Origin: Nipponacmea schrenckii
Lineage: Eukaryota; Mollusca; Gastropoda; Lottiidae
Length of the DNA stretch: 64,000 nt
Assembly (NCBI GenBank): GCA_030562195.1
Contig: JAUJPP010000012.1
Span: 5,828,001-5,892,000 of the forward strand
Direction of reading: 5' to 3'
In this document: positions 37,501 through 51,223 of the stretch, piece by piece
Position numbering within the stretch: position 1 is the first letter of the stretch
Layout: every line of letters begins with the position of its first letter
The notes under the pieces: model-generated
Database searches by the model: none
What the model saw: only the letters and a program-made list of their open reading frames with translations
What the model was told of the DNA's origin: nothing
Made by a program: the position numbers and the translations under genes

Positions 37501-40500
37501 CTTCAAAGCTAAAGAAAAATGAATCTGATGAATGAATTGCCTCCAGTGCTAAAAAGTATGCATCTATTACATACATTAGTTCCTGAAATAGTCCTAATAC
37601 TTACGAGTAAAATGCGTGGATACGTTTTAAACTGGCCAATAGAGCAAAAGCTTCATCATCATCTGGTTCATCACCTTCAGTAAAGAAATCTTGCATAGCC
37701 TCTCTATATTTAACAACCAAGCTATCTATCAATGTCTTTCTAGCTACATCACATTTACCAGCTATAGCATATTCTTCATTACATAGAGCTTCAAAACATT
37801 TAGATGCTGCTTCCAATACCTATATATTAGATAATTATTAATATACACCAATAACATCATACAATAAACAAGAAGCTGGACCATTACAATTCAAGTGTTT
37901 TCTGATTCGAAGTTTGTAATTGATAAATTGGATTTCTGTGAGCTTAGAAGTAGTAGAACAAGCAGTATTTGTCAAACATCAGTAAGATGCAGGCTAAAAT
38001 AAGTCAGTTGTATGATCAATATCCACTAATTTGTCAGCCAGGTTAACAAAACATTGATAAATACTCAATGAACAATATGGTAGGTAAAATAGAATGTTTC
38101 TGTAGTTCCCATAATGAATGCAGTTCAACAACTATGTATATTGACTCACCTCAGTATCTGTATGTTTTTCAACTATTTCATGTAAATAACGTAACAATGA
38201 ATCTAAATGCTGAAACAGATGATATTCTAGTTAATAGTCACATTGAAAGATTCTTTAAAATTAACAAACCTTTACTTCTTAATAAAGTTACAGGTAAAGA
38301 TATGTTGAAAATAATGAAAACGAGAGAAATCTTTACCTTTTCTTGACGACTAGATGTATAAATCTCTAATTCAAAATATTGAGGAATTTGTAATAAATTT
38401 GCCACTTTCTCTGCATCCATCAAATACTGAAAATACATTGAATAATATATCATTTAACTGTTTCAGTTCATTATTAAATGGCAATAGTTATTTATTAATT
38501 AAATCTTTGATTTCATGTTACATAGATTTTATAATGACCTTACCTTGAGGAGTAATTGTGGTAATGTAACTATAAAATGTTCTGTTAATTTGGTTTTATC
38601 TTCTGATACTTGTTTCTGTTCTTTGGCTGTTAACTATAATAAATTAGAATAATCACAAATATTATTATTCTTTATATCTTCTATAATTTATAAATTGCCA
38701 ATAATTTCTTACTAAAATTTTAAATTTCTATCTAGCACTTCTTGCAACTCCAGAACAGAAGTCTTTATAAGTCATATCTTATATCTTAAAACCATTTCTT
38801 TTTCTGTATTTTAATCCATGCTACAATTACAGTACTAATTTACAACACATCATCGTGTAAACTTACTCGTTTATTAGTAGGACCTCTACCAACTGGTGAT
38901 TCACCTGTAGCAGCCTGTTTAACACAACATACCATTATTTCTATTAAACTGGTTTCTTGACGATCATCTAATGCTGTTTAACACAAAATAAATAAAATAT
39001 AAATCATTACTTTTGCATTCCAAATAGAATCTTATCCAGCCATGTATTCAAAAGTTCGATGAAATTTTATTGTCAAATAAGGGTTGGATATTGAATTAGT
39101 ATTAAGCCATCTTGTATGTGTAATAAATAAGTTGCAATGTCTATGTGATTTTACAGTGGGCCTCATTAGCAGAAAGTTTGAAACAATACTAAATGAGGTC
39201 AAAGTCTGATTAATGATTTGTAAACTTACGTTCTTCTCCTTTACAAGGATCTTCTAATAATAAATCTGTCATACATTCCCAATCCTTCATCATTTCATTA
39301 ATCTCCCATAGACTGTCCACTAAATATGCACCATGTTCATGCAACTAAAAACATATTTAAAAAAGTTTTTTGAAATGCTTATTAAAAACATCTTAGTTTT
39401 AACATTTATAGGTTTCATGGCTTCATATGATATAAAGAGATTTCAACTTACTTCACTTTCAATGAAGAATTGCACCAGATCTCTAATTAATGGTGTATTA
39501 GGACTTAATTTCTTTCCTTTCAATGATTTGAGATGTTTATTTTCCTCCTCATCACGACTAAATAACTTGGTATTGAGAAAATCACCAGCAGCTTGAGCTA
39601 CTTGACGATGTGAAGAATAGACCAATTCATATACATTCTCACAATCTTTATCAGCTAATACATTATCACTGAACCTGAAGGCAAAATATATTGAAAAATC
39701 AAGTCATTTTTCTTTGAAACAACTAAACGGAAACTTGACTTGTTCTGGTGTGACTTTTCAAATAATAACCAATTCATAAATATAACCTATTCTGACATAT
39801 TTCACCAAACATTAAAGAATTCACTAATAAATTCAGTATTTATAGCAGAAATCAAGGATAAAGCCTTACTTCAAGATACTACAAGCTAGTTTAACAGCAG
39901 CTACAGCTACTTCATATTCTTTATCTAATGTCATCTCAACTATTCTATCCTGTAATATTAATTGGTATATATCATAATATAAATGACTAATATCAACTGT
40001 CTAACAATCTTTCAGTCACACACAGAATTCATATATAGTTCATATATATCTTTTATCTCATTAATAAAACTATTAAATACTTGACTTTTAGATAACTTAC
40101 CTTAAATCTATTGGTAAACAATTCTAATTTAGGTGATAAATCATTAGAATAGTATAAAGGTGAAAGAGTTTTTAAACAACATAATCTCACATCTCCACCC
40201 TAGAAAAAAATATATACAATTACTCATCAAACCAACATCTCGGGCCAAGATAGTTATACAATTAATTATCAGACCAACATCTCGGGTCAAGATAGTTATA
40301 CAATTATTTATCAGACCAACATCTCGGGCCAAGATAGTTATACAATTAATTATCAGACCAACATCTTGTGTCAAGATAATTTTGCAATTAATTATCAGAC
40401 CAACATCTTGTGCCAAGATAATTTTGCAATTAATTATCATACCAACATCTTGTATCAAGATAATTTTGCAATTAATTATCAGATCAACATCTCGGGCCAA

Positions 40501-43500
40501 GATAGTTATACAATTACTCATCAAACCAACATCTCGGGCCAAGATAGTTATACAATTATTTATCAGACCCACATCTCGGGCCAAGATAGTTATACAATTT
40601 ATTATCAGACCAACATCTCGGGCCAAGATAGTTATACAATTACTCATCAAACCAACATCTCGGGCCAAGATAGTTATACAATTAATTATCAGACCCACAT
40701 CTCGGGCCAAGATATAATTTTGCAATTACTTATCAGAACAACATCTTGTGTCAAGATAATTTTGCAATTACTTATCAGACCAACATCTTGTGCCAAGATA
40801 ATTTTGCAATCAATTATCATACCAACATCTTGTGCCAAGATAATTTTGCAATTTATTATCAGACCAACATCTTGTGCCAAAATAATTTTGCAATTACTTA
40901 TCAGACCAACATCTTGTGTCAAGATAATTTTGCAATTACTTATCAGACCAACATCTTGTGCCAAGATATAATTTTGCAATTACTTATCAGAACAACATCT
41001 TGTGTCAAGATAATTTTGCAATTACTTATCAGACCAACATCTTGTGCCAAGATAATTTTGCAATCAATTATCATACCAACATCTTGTGCCAAGATAATTT
41101 TGCAATTTATTATCAGACCAACATCTCGGACAAAGATAGTTATAAAAGTTTGATTAAATGTTCAAGCAAAACATAAAATTCATGAACCACATTGCCATCC
41201 CATATCAAGGTCAACTTACTTTATCATACATGGTCCAACCAACATATTTAAGGTAACTGTCATCTAAAAACATATTGGGATATTTCTTCATCCACACACC
41301 AATTTCTCCCATACATATTTTACGGATTTCTGGCTGTGTGTCTCTAAAATTGAACAAATCAAATGTTTTTAAGCACATTAAGAATCAAATATACACAGTT
41401 AAATAATATATGGCAATATTATGAAATCACTCATTGGGCTCTTAAAAACAAGCATCATCATAGTGTAGGCAATGAGAGAAATAATACCAGGACAGCAGTC
41501 AGGTTTATTTAAGTTCTTCATGCACAACCTGTGTAGGATCTTTGAATATCATAATTTGTGCAACCCAATATAAGTTTTTGATCATATAAAATAAAGGTTA
41601 CCTGTATCTATGGACAAATACACCTTTAAATATATAGGTCAACATATTTCTGATTTCAGCTTGATTCTCTTCCAGCTACAAGTATAATACAAATATATAT
41701 TTTAAAATTTATATGAATCAAAATCATTTAAAAAAAGAACTTTTTTTGAGGGGTGTTTACAAGCCCAAAATTAATGCGTTTCAAAGAACAAGGGCAATAA
41801 TTCATATCAAATATATTTCATTATTTTCAATTTTCAATAGAGCTCATCCTTGGTTGATATAAAACAATTTCAGCAAGATTATTGAAAAGGTTATTTCTTA
41901 CTTAGGAAATACAATTTATACAGATTAATATTATTCTATGTGGATATGAATTTATTATAAATCATCAGAACTTGAACATATGGCAAATTAATTATCTTTT
42001 ATGATGCCATCTATATAAAACTAGTGTCAGTTGATATTTCAACAAAAACTGGTTCAGTAAATTATATAGAAGAGCCTGATGGACCATCAATTGTTAACAA
42101 CTAATCATCAATGATTACGTGTTATTAACTTACCTCTTGTCTTTTGGTCATCAATAATTCTAATCTTTCACTAGCTCGTTTATTTTGTTGCTTAGCTCTT
42201 TCAGCTTCATACTGTCTCTGTGTATTATCTAGATTAATACTTAGATTTAATGCTACATCTACTAGAGCTGTCATTAACTTCATAGCTAAAAATATACAGG
42301 AAAATACATAACTTACACATTAACTATTTGATTATATATCATGTCACTTTGGATGGTCAATCATCAACAAGCATAAGAAACAATCCATACACAAGCCTAT
42401 TGAAAGGAAACACCACTCAAATAAACATAAAATTATAACATAACATAATATACTTACCAGCCATAGTACTAGTGTGTCTAAAAGCTCGTACTTGTGAATC
42501 AGTAAGACCAGTTAATAAAGAGATAATATTGTCCATCATATACTGATCATAAATTATACTGTACTGACACTGTCGCACCAATACTTGTACAAACTCACAG
42601 AAATTAGTTTTAAATTTCTTCCATTGTGGTCCGCTACTGATAAATGGATAGTCACCACTTTCCTGTAAAAATAAGGAATCATCTCATATGGCTTATGTCA
42701 GAAAGCAAATTTTAACACAGATCTCAACCTTGCTACAAAATGTCTCAAAGAATAAGACAATAAATCTATTTAAGAAGTTCTGGATATTGTGCTTTTAATG
42801 CCAGTTGATTGTAAGACAACTCAGGAGACACAGTGCAGTTTTTTTCGTTTTCGGAAGGGCATGTTCTGCAGTCATAGATGCCATCTTGAGAATTCATTTG
42901 TCAGAATTTTAAGTCAATCAGAGACTTTGTCCCAAATTTGCTTTTCCGTATGTACTTGATTATCAAATTTCCATCCACAGAAAATCATCAGCACTACACA
43001 AAGGGCCTATTCACAACCTTTCCCTTCATGATTAATACTTACTTCATCAAATTCTTCAGTCATTTTCCGAATAATTTCAGCATGTTCCATATTACCATAC
43101 ATATAAGGTGTAATCTTTCCTTTACAACCAGAACATTGTATAAAGAACTGAATCAATTCTAATAAGGCAGTATCTCTATTAGCTTTATAGGTCTCTATCC
43201 AATCATCTACTACAGCCTAAATAATACAATACAGAGCCACAATCACAATATGTTTTTGAATATTTACAAATAGGGAAAGACTATCAGCTTCACTCTGTGT
43301 CATATATTATCAAGGATATCTACATACTTGTAATATAGAAAAAACATTAACCCAAGCCAAAAACTAAAGAAATTCTCCCAAAAATTTTGCAAATTCTAGA
43401 CCGAACACTAAATAAAGTTACAAAAGAGCAATGTGTTTGCTTACATTTCTTCAAAAGTTACCATAGAAATAAAAAACGCCTTTATTTATGAATCAGCAAG

Positions 43501-45287
43501 AACAACTCAACAAGAATCAATGTGTCATTCAAGTAAAGAAATTATTTTGAAATCTACCTGTAGTGATGCACGACCAAGTCTAACAATGTCAAACAAACTT
43601 CCATCTCCTTCAAATTCTTCTTCTGTTTTCTTTTTAGCATTATCTATCTTCTTTCGTTTCTGAAATAGAAACATTGACAATAAATATAACAATTCAGATA
43701 AACATTTTATTCCATTTAATGAAACAATGTAAATAATTGAGACCATTTATTTCAGAAGAACTTTTAAAATTTAATTGTTTAAGGGGGTTGACAACCCTAA
43801 ACCTATGTACAAAAAATAGACGATTTCAACCACTTCTTTTCCACCTATCTGAAATATTTAAATATCAATGGAAAGAGGGGACTTTCAGCTATCCAAAAAT
43901 ATAAAATTTATTTCTTTATGACATTTCAACTTTAAGAAATCGGGTATGAAAGATGAACGAAAAAAACGTCAATTATTCCCTTAAAATTAGCATATCTACT
44001 AGGCTATTTAATATAGAAGGTTGAAATTTTGCACAACGCAAGTCTACATGTATCTCTACAAAATTACGTTGGCTTTTTGGAAAATTTTGTTTTGTTTTGA
44101 AGATATTGATAGAAATCAAAATTTTGCGAGTACATTTACGAAAAATTGAATTTTTAAAAAACTATTCATTTTATAAAAAAAAGCCAACGTAAAGTTATAG
44201 AGGACATCGTAAGCTTTAGTTGAAGCCAAAGTTTGTAAAAATCGGATAAATCGTAAGCGAGATATGCTTTTGGAAAAATGGCATTTTTTTTCAACATTTT
44301 GCAAACACATGTAAACCTTACGAAATAAACGATCATGTTGTTAAAAGATTGTCTTTCATGCTGTAGAAATCTTTAAGCACCTTTTAGGCATCGATATGCA
44401 CCGATATCCACATAATTGGAGTGCTAAAACAATGGATTAGCACATGTCAAAACCCTTCCACCCACCAATCATAAAATTTTCTTTGTTTACATGTGACGTA
44501 ATGATTTATGGGACATCACGTGACTTCTGGATTCCCCCGATACACAAACTCTTACTTCGCGGGCCGATATTAACAATAACTGACCAGCAAACGTAGAGAA
44601 TGTTTATTTAGCCGATGACGTTGTAATCACAAATGTCAACTGACAACGTAATTTGTACGTCTACATAGAGGAATACCCCGTTTTGTTCTATAAATAGATT
44701 ATCTTCACGGACGGATATCAGACGAACTACTGAAGCGATTGAGCTAAAATTTTTACTAGATGAGTTTCTTTTAATGCCAAATAGAATGGATATAAAATTA
44801 ATACGTTTCTTGATTGAAATACACTTCGAACGATAAGGTTGTCAACCCCCTTAAACTATATTATTTAAACTAAATAGATATGGTTGAGACAATAAAAAAA
44901 AATTACCGCAGTTTCTTTTTTTCCACCTTTCTTTGTCTTAGCTTTAGGTTCTTCAAATTCATTATCAGATTCGGCCTCGGGTCTAAAAAGATAAAATGAA
45001 TGTAGAACTCACACTTAAGTTGAACAGTATTACTGGTATTCAACATAAGAAATACAAGATTCACTCATCTAGAAAGTATCCAATAATCCAAATAACAGTT
45101 GAGAAATATGAAATTTTAACTTACAGATTCCTAATTCAGAATGACCTTTATAAAAAATAAGTCACAGCACAAATATCTATACTTACAAAAATCCATCTGA
45201 CGTCAATTCCAAATTTTCCGATGAATTATCTACGGATTCTTCATAGACACGCTTTTTAGCAGCTGCCTTCCTTCTTGGAGCAGGCAT
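31577..45287 (-). CDS. STAG2: Cohesin subunit SA (STAG/stromalin), about 30 exons
   Basis: HEAT-repeat subunit of cohesin that binds the RAD21 kleisin and helps hold sister chromatids and shape chromatin loops; single STAG-type gene, so 1 versus 2 is not decided. Exons, approx.: 45287-45187, 44982-44907, 43659-43558, 43216-43043, 42662-42458, 42285-42134, 41675-41602, 41343-41220, 40199-40101, 39949-39870, 39674-39452, 39344-39230, 38973-38867, 38633-38544, 38426-38337, 38209-38150, 37819-37605, 37446-37359, 37166-37086, 36868-36776, 36616-36460, 36218-36085, 35859-35758, 35506-35438, 35271-35195, 35009-34884, 34701-34532, 34249-34086, 32418-32317, 31833-31577. Landmarks: [60 protein letters not shown] (stromalin core), [56 protein letters not shown]. 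The N-terminus is Lys-rich; the last exon is Gln/His-rich ([15 protein letters not shown]). The C-terminus is uncertain: a good donor (TCA|GTGAGT) lies before the in-frame stop at about 31563. Confidence 0.94.
31949..32150. mobile_element. Second copy of the short subterminal-inverted-repeat element
   Basis: Starts agatagcttgccaggcaaga then taatatacgcgcac, ends attgtgggcatataaaagg, mirroring the ends of the copy at 16935-17500. It has only about one partial core repeat. It lies in the STAG intron between the last two exons. Confidence 0.5.
40215..41152. repeat. 42-bp minisatellite, 22 units, in a STAG intron
   Basis: Twenty-two contiguous units of 42 bp (two are 44 bp, by an extra 'at') fill most of the intron between the exons at 41343-41220 and 40199-40101. 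Two unit types alternate in blocks: 'ctcgggccaagatagttata' and 'cttgtgccaagataattttg'. Order by unit: 1-3 first type, 4-6 second, 7-11 first, 12 mixed, 13-21 second, 22 first (partial). Units 12/13-15 and 18/19-21 are near-identical blocks, a local higher-order duplication. Since 42 is divisible by 3 and the unit lacks stops in several frames, long spurious open frames appear on both strands. Confidence 0.95.
41750..41900. repeat. Core-repeat fragment in a STAG intron
   Basis: gtgtttacaagccc and gaacaagggcaataattcat are the reverse complement of motifs in the ALG9 intron array at 24950-25530. One diverged unit only. Confidence 0.4.
43783..44850. mobile_element. TTAA-flanked DNA transposon, non-autonomous, in a STAG intron
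   Basis: A perfect 14-base terminal inverted repeat GGGGGTTGACAACC opens at 43783 and closes as GGTTGTCAACCCCC at 44850. TTAA directly abuts both ends (43779-43782 and 44851-44854), as expected of target duplication by piggyBac or Kolobok-type transposases. The 1,068-base interior has no transposase-like frame. It contains a smaller inverted pair (acgttggcttttt near 44067 and aaaaaagccaacgt near 44180). Confidence 0.8.
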
Positions 45288-45969
45288 TTTCAAATCTTAT
45301 TCTAAAATGAAGGAAAAAAGTAGAAGTTAGATAAAACTTTACTTCAAGTTATGTAGCCTAAAAAGATCATCTGTATCTAATTGTCTTCAGCTCTGGCACT
45401 AATCATCAAGTAGGCCAAATTAAATAATGATTTCACTGTTTGGTCTGGGACACTTCTGTCTGAGAGTGTTTGGTCAGAGTGTCAGGCCCTATCTTAGGAC
45501 TAAGTATGGCAAAGTAATTAAATCCTTCGGCTCCAAGTAAATGTATAATCATTGATTCACTTACCCGGTAATAGAGAATGCATTTTTTGGGTACAGGTCT
45601 ACTTCTTACACAAGTGTAACCTATTATCAATCAGTTTAACTAGATCTAATGCCGTAGATTAAATATCATTTTAGTCATAAAACCTTTTTTGAAAGTTACT
45701 CAAATCTTTCCAATTTTTTATTTGCAAAAGGAATATATCAGGAATTAAGGCCCCTTTTTGTCTATTGTTTTGATTTGGTGAATCGTATGGCGGCCATTTT
45801 GATTCGATTATCAAGAAAGCTGATGCTAACAACATCAATAAAATCACTTTTAGAATTTAAATATAATCTTGATCGCAAAACCAAAGGTGTGTAAATATAA
45901 TTACCCTTTACTTGCATTCGTAAAACTGAAATAAGTCACAATCAAATATACAGATTTCAATTTTTACTT

Positions 45970-46110
45970 ACTAAAACATTGACGCTGGCGGGAATTTCTC
46001 GTCTGTGGTATGTCACGTGATCAAGGGTATTCCCTTAGTTTTATTGTCCAGTCCGTTCTAGATCCAATGTCATTTCGCCCTCGCGTCACATCGACCAAAG
46101 ATATCTCGTT
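45970..46110 (-). promoter_or_regulatory. Possible STAG non-coding first exon and promoter
   Basis: An acceptor-like CATTTTAG lies just before the STAG ATG (about 45304), so an upstream UTR exon is expected. On the minus strand a donor-like TTTTAGTAAGTA near 45968 follows a locally CG-containing stretch (46000-46100). This would place the promoter close to 46.1 kb. Inference only. Confidence 0.35.
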
Positions 46111-47084
46111 TAATTTGTAAAATGACCATGTTGATGTGAAATTATGGCTTGTTTCCGAAGGTTCAGTTCTTATTTAATCTTATTACAAAGATCTTCCGAG
46201 TTTTAAGTCATTCATCATCTTTATAATTATTAAAACTGTCAATTATTGTTCTGAAAAGATTTTTATCATAGGCTATGCTTCTATTTACTTGATCAACCCT
46301 AAATTTTTTGTAAGGGTTCATTCACACTAAAGGCAGAGCAGGACAATACAGCAGGGCAGCACAGCCATAAAATGAGGCAGATTTTTTTTTTGGTGTCAAT
46401 CTTTAAATTTAGAGGATTTTATGTGTGCGAAGAGAAAAACAATACAGCCGAATTACCCAAATTGCTCTAAGGTTATCACTCCCAATGTCTGCTTAATACT
46501 AAAATTCTTATGTAATAATATGATCATTGATGAATAAAAGACAAACTGAGATGAAAATACTGTTTTAATATAATGTAAATGTGAAATTACAATGACTAAT
46601 GACAGACTAAAATAATTGAAAATGTGTTTTTTATCAATGAAATAGTTTTATTATTTTGAGTACAAGAAATATAAGACATCCAATAAATGAAAGAATTGAG
46701 AGAGACTCAGAAATAAAACATTATTTATTTTCAGTTTCAAATTCATATCCAATGAGGATACATATTTAAAATATGATTAATTTTATTGGAAATAAGCTGG
46801 ACAAGGTCATAATTTAAACTTCCATACAGCTAAATTAATAGCCTAACAACTAAAATATATCATAAACACGTTATCTTCAAACATTGCAACAAAAAAAAAC
46901 AACAAGATATTTACATCATGTGTCTGTGTCAAGTGTTTATATATTTAGAAATAATTTTGTGGAATTGATGATGGTTTCCACTGCATATAACACATTCCTT
47001 TAGACTCAAAAGTTTTCATTTCAGGAAGTTCTTCTCTCCCTTTCACAATAAATATCACAGAATAAATCTAATTATATTCCAGTC
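46111..47084. other. Intergenic stretch and 3'UTR of the dynein light chain gene
   Basis: No coding exon seen. A short purine-rich, CAG-containing run (ggcagagcaggacaatacag, about 46333) stands out from the AT-rich background. The right part is the likely 3'UTR of the minus-strand gene ending at 47085. Confidence 0.4.
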
Positions 47085-50000
47085 TTAATAATAAAACACA
47101 CCAAAGGCTGCAGCAACACAGAATAAAGAATCCTGAAAAAGTTAAAATACAAAAAATGATATTCCTTTATAAATTCTATAAATTCTCTTTTTACGATAAA
47201 AAGGCTGTAATAGAAACTTTCAGTTTTTGTATGTAACTAAAATAACACAGAATTTGGAAAATAACTATGTCAAGATGTTTTGTCAAAGGACCAACTAGTA
47301 GTTTTTCTTTTTCTTTCAAGTTCCATCTTTGATAATTTGAACTAGTCTCTGTTAACATACTTACATTAATAAATACATCTTGAGCGAAATTATCTGTATC
47401 AGAATCCCAAAAACATCTACAAGCCATCCTAGAAGGAAAACAAATTGAAAGTGAAAAATCTTGATCAAAAGCATTACGTTGTTAATATTATTTTAAAAGA
47501 CAGTATTCTAAGCTTATTATTTGGAATTTTGAGGTTTTCTACCTCTTGCAATGATATCAAAATCTGGTTTACAGGAATATCAGACATCAAAATGGGACAA
47601 TTAGCTATTATTAGAGTCCATATTACATAATTAAAAGATCAGAAAGAGCTGATGAATCCCTTTGTTCCACAATGGAAAGGATTGATATATTACTAGATTT
47701 AATATACCAGTACTTACTTAACTCCCTCTCCTCTCTGTTCACCAATTACTACTTGTACTAAAAACTTATATCTATCATATCCCAAATCTGAAATTATTTA
47801 CAACTCCATTATTGTAACATAATAAAACAGTAAGATGTGTACTTGCCCAAACTGTGACCTGCACATCTTCTGCACTCACAGTATTTTGGAATCAGAGATT
47901 TTTCTTGACCTCTCTGAGGTTAAAAAGCAAGCTCACTGGCAAACAAAAACTGTTTCAAATTGGTAATGTTCCAAGACAATCTTAGAAGTTCTTTGTTATA
48001 ATTTAAAATGTGCTTACAACAAACCTTTTAATTTTTGTTTAATAGTATCAGAGATAGTTTTTGTCCAGTCTGTAGTGTCTTCTGCACTATAAGTTTTATC
48101 AGCTAAAAATTCAGTTAATACTGAATGGATTGTTTCTTTAACTATAGCTGGACGAAATCTACAAAATACAATAATATCAGATAAAATCACATAGTAAAAA
48201 CAATATTCACTTCCTAAACTAATTTTCACCAACATTTTAGACAATCTCATTACAGATTCAAATACTAATTTTACATGATTTTTGCTTCAAATTTAATTAT
48301 ATGCCTAAGGATATTCACTAGTTTGACATAAAATGTTAAATTTTAATACATGAAGTATTAATATATAAGGTCAATATCTTCTGGTTATTTTTTAATTTAT
48401 TTAATATATTGGTGCTCTAGTCCAGTAAAACAATGAGTTTTATGACACCACCATTGCAACAGCATTTAGATGTTTATAGCAGCTATTGTAATAGTAGCCT
48501 AACATTATAAAATACATAGTTATTTTGGAATTGCAAGACCTCCAGAAAAACAGAACAAAAAACATTTTTTTACAATCAGAAACCAATAGATATTTGTAAT
48601 GTTACTAGCAACACACTTACACTTTGAACATTGTATTATATTTCATACATCTAAATATTGTGAATTGGTAGTTTTTATTCCAAACACTGAGGATATCATT
48701 AACATTGACAACAGAATCTTTGAATTGCTTTACTTAATTGGCAGTCACAAACATCAATATCCACCAAATTTTTCCATTTTACAGTAAAGTACACCAGTAT
48801 ATTATCCAATTTTCACAAAATATAGAATTTAACTCAATACATATAATCCAATAAATGCTAAACTATAACAAGCCATCTGAATCATGTCAATATCTAGACC
48901 AGAATTCAATTCACTGTTGTTCCTGTCATAACTAACTCTCTCCAATCAATAATAATTACTCAGGTATTCTAGGCCACTAAATATTACATTACTATAACAG
49001 TACACTTCAAAACAACTTCTTTATATATAAATACTGGAATTCACAGGGTTAACACAGAATGAAACAAAAAGAAGCATAAATTTCTCCTTCTGAATTTTTA
49101 AGTCATCAAATATATTATCAGTGTAAAAAGATCTCTAAGACTTATTAAATCTATAATTTTTTCCAAAGATAAATCCTAATAATAATAATACCAGCTTATG
49201 TTTAAAGATAAAGTTTGTACAAAATTTCTTCACCATATAATATCAATGAATCTCTTTTCAAATTCTTAAAGACCCTAAATACCAATTGTAAACAATAATG
49301 TTTCCAATTGATCCTTAATCTCTGGTTTTTACAAATTGTAGTATTAATAACAATATTACTGGGTATATAAGCTTACACAACATAAAATCATTTAGCTTGA
49401 AGCATCTCAACTTCGAAGAAATAAAATCTATTAGGCTGTATTTCATTATTCAAATTCTTTTTTCACTGTTTGATCACATAACCATTCAAGCCAAATTCTA
49501 AAAACTTTAATATATATATCAGGTATAAGCTTTTTAAGGAGTCAACACATAAAACTGATAATATCTGTCAAAATTAGACCAATCAAATCATTCATGTGGA
49601 AATTTCTCAAGTCATAACTTCATTTTTATTAGTTACAAATTATACAATTTTTAAAACTTGTAGAAATTACTTCTAATACCAACTTTAGAATACAATAATA
49701 TGATACTAATATGTGCCATGTTGTGCCATGTAAATTTGTCACAATGAGCACTTTAGTGTCAGAACAAGAAAATAGAGTAAGTTTATATTCACTATATTTA
49801 TAACCTGTACTTTATGTTTTAGATTGTTAGAGGAAATTCAGTTTTTATACAGAAGTTTGTACACTCTTACAAGACGTAGTTCTGAATTTCCAAGAGGAGT
49901 TTGTCCCCAATAGCTGATTTGAATATTTGTTATATTTCCAATAAAAAAAGTCCCTCTGAAATTTAAGGATATTATTCTCCATATTATGAACTAACAATTT

Positions 50001-51223
50001 CAGTCAACAAAATTTCCTTGTTTGATATTTTTGAGTTCAAATTTGAAGCATAATTAAGAAATTTTAAAACATGTCCATCAAAAATGTAATAAAATAAAAC
50101 TCACAAGGGCATCAAGAAACTTTCTTTCCAGTATTAATTTATGGCCATTCAACCAAAATGTTCAAAGTTTATTTAAACGTTTTACGTCCTACTTTTCTGC
50201 ACCTTATGGGCTAACGAAGACGGGCAATGCCATGCATAGTGCTATGAGGGATATTTTGCCAGGACAGCGGCATTAGCCTGCTCTTTTTCAATTTCCAACT
50301 GTCGAGGGATTATTGACGTGCACAGCCTGTAGCACACGGGGCCTCGGTTTATTGTCCCATCCGAACAACTAGATGCTTTTCCATGTCAGTCCCTCCGACC
50401 AGCATCACTGACAAAAGAAAACAAGATGCTGAAAAATCCGAAGGTTAATTTCGACCTTTGCCGGGATTGAACCCGGGACCCTCAGGCTAGTGGGCAAGCG
50501 TCTAACCCACTGAGCCACCACAGCTCCCATGTGTTATACAATTAGTGATTTTAGATTTATTATGAAGTAAAATACACATTCGCCAAATAAATAAATTTTT
50601 AGTCTTAATTCAAAATGAGTTCAACTCTCAAGCAACACTCAAAAACTCAGACTTGTGCTACACACACAAACTGTGGAAATTCCAGTGCAGTGCAACTCAG
50701 CTGTTTTGCTTAATTATTAGCCTATATCTTTCTCCGGTCTGTTAGTTGCCTAAGTACTTCATCAGATCAGATGATTATAGAGGAATTTTGATGCAAAGTT
50801 AAGACACAAAGTTGTCAACTGACCGATACTATTATTGATCATGTTTGAGCAAAATTGAAATTTATGTTCATTCTAATGGCTATGATAAAATCATAAAGCT
50901 GGAGTATAATCATTAGTAGTAGATTAGACTAAAAGATGAGGAGTTGATTTCATAGACTTTGAAGTTCCAATCTTTGAAGATACCGGTACATAATGGAAAA
51001 TAGTTTTTTTTCTTCTGAAGTCTGCACTGTCAAACAACCTCCGTTTCTGATGTCCACGGTCTTATGGATTGGAGTCACCACAGTCACTGAGCCAGTGGAA
51101 AAATGATACCGATTGAAACTATTAATTAAACTGAAAGAAGTGATCTAATTTAAAGTCTTACTTGTGTTGAAAATTCGGCCGGATGATATAAGTATTGTTA
51201 ACTTGTTCTTCGACTTCAGTCAT
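47085..51223 (-). CDS. DYNLT2B: Dynein light chain Tctex-type 2B (TCTEX1D2), 5 exons
   Basis: Small light chain of cytoplasmic dynein-2, the retrograde motor of intraflagellar transport in cilia. Exons: 51223-51162, 48158-48025, 47787-47718, 47428-47365, 47132-47085. All phases agree, giving 125 residues (human 142, with a longer N-terminus). The protein opens MTEVEEQVNNTYIIRPNFQH, then FRPAIVKETIHSVLTEFLAD, DLGYDRYKFLVQVVIGEQRG, EGVKMACRCFWDSDTDNFAQ and ends DSLFCVAAAFGVFYY. These are the diagnostic Tctex1 blocks, and the Phe/Tyr-rich end is typical of the TCTEX1D2 branch. Intron 1 is about 3 kb with no other gene. Divergent from the plus-strand gene starting near 51.4 kb. Confidence 0.95.
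48160..50170. other. Long first intron of DYNLT2B, left part
   Basis: AT-rich, no supported exon, RNA gene or recognisable element. A 62-codon open frame at 48599-48787 is unremarkable. Confidence 0.4.
50177..50528 (-). mobile_element. tRNA-derived SINE, most complete copy
   Basis: On the minus strand from 50528 the head reads GGGAGCTGTGGTGGCTCAGT then GGGTTAGACGC (A-box-like), and about 45 bases later GGGTTCAATCCCGG (B-box-like). This is a tRNA-type internal promoter. The body and a tail ending near 50177 (aggacgtaaaacg on that strand) follow. Three other copies, 6640-6815, 15055-15125 and 52190-52560, share the same order of motifs, so this is a dispersed family. No poly(A) or clear target duplication. 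Confidence 0.75.

Noticed and set aside
40144..41176. Long open frames on both strands (135-201 codons) as repetitive proteins
   Set aside because: They are by-products of a 42-bp stop-free tandem repeat inside a STAG intron. The repeat is open in several frames at once and has no start or splice support.
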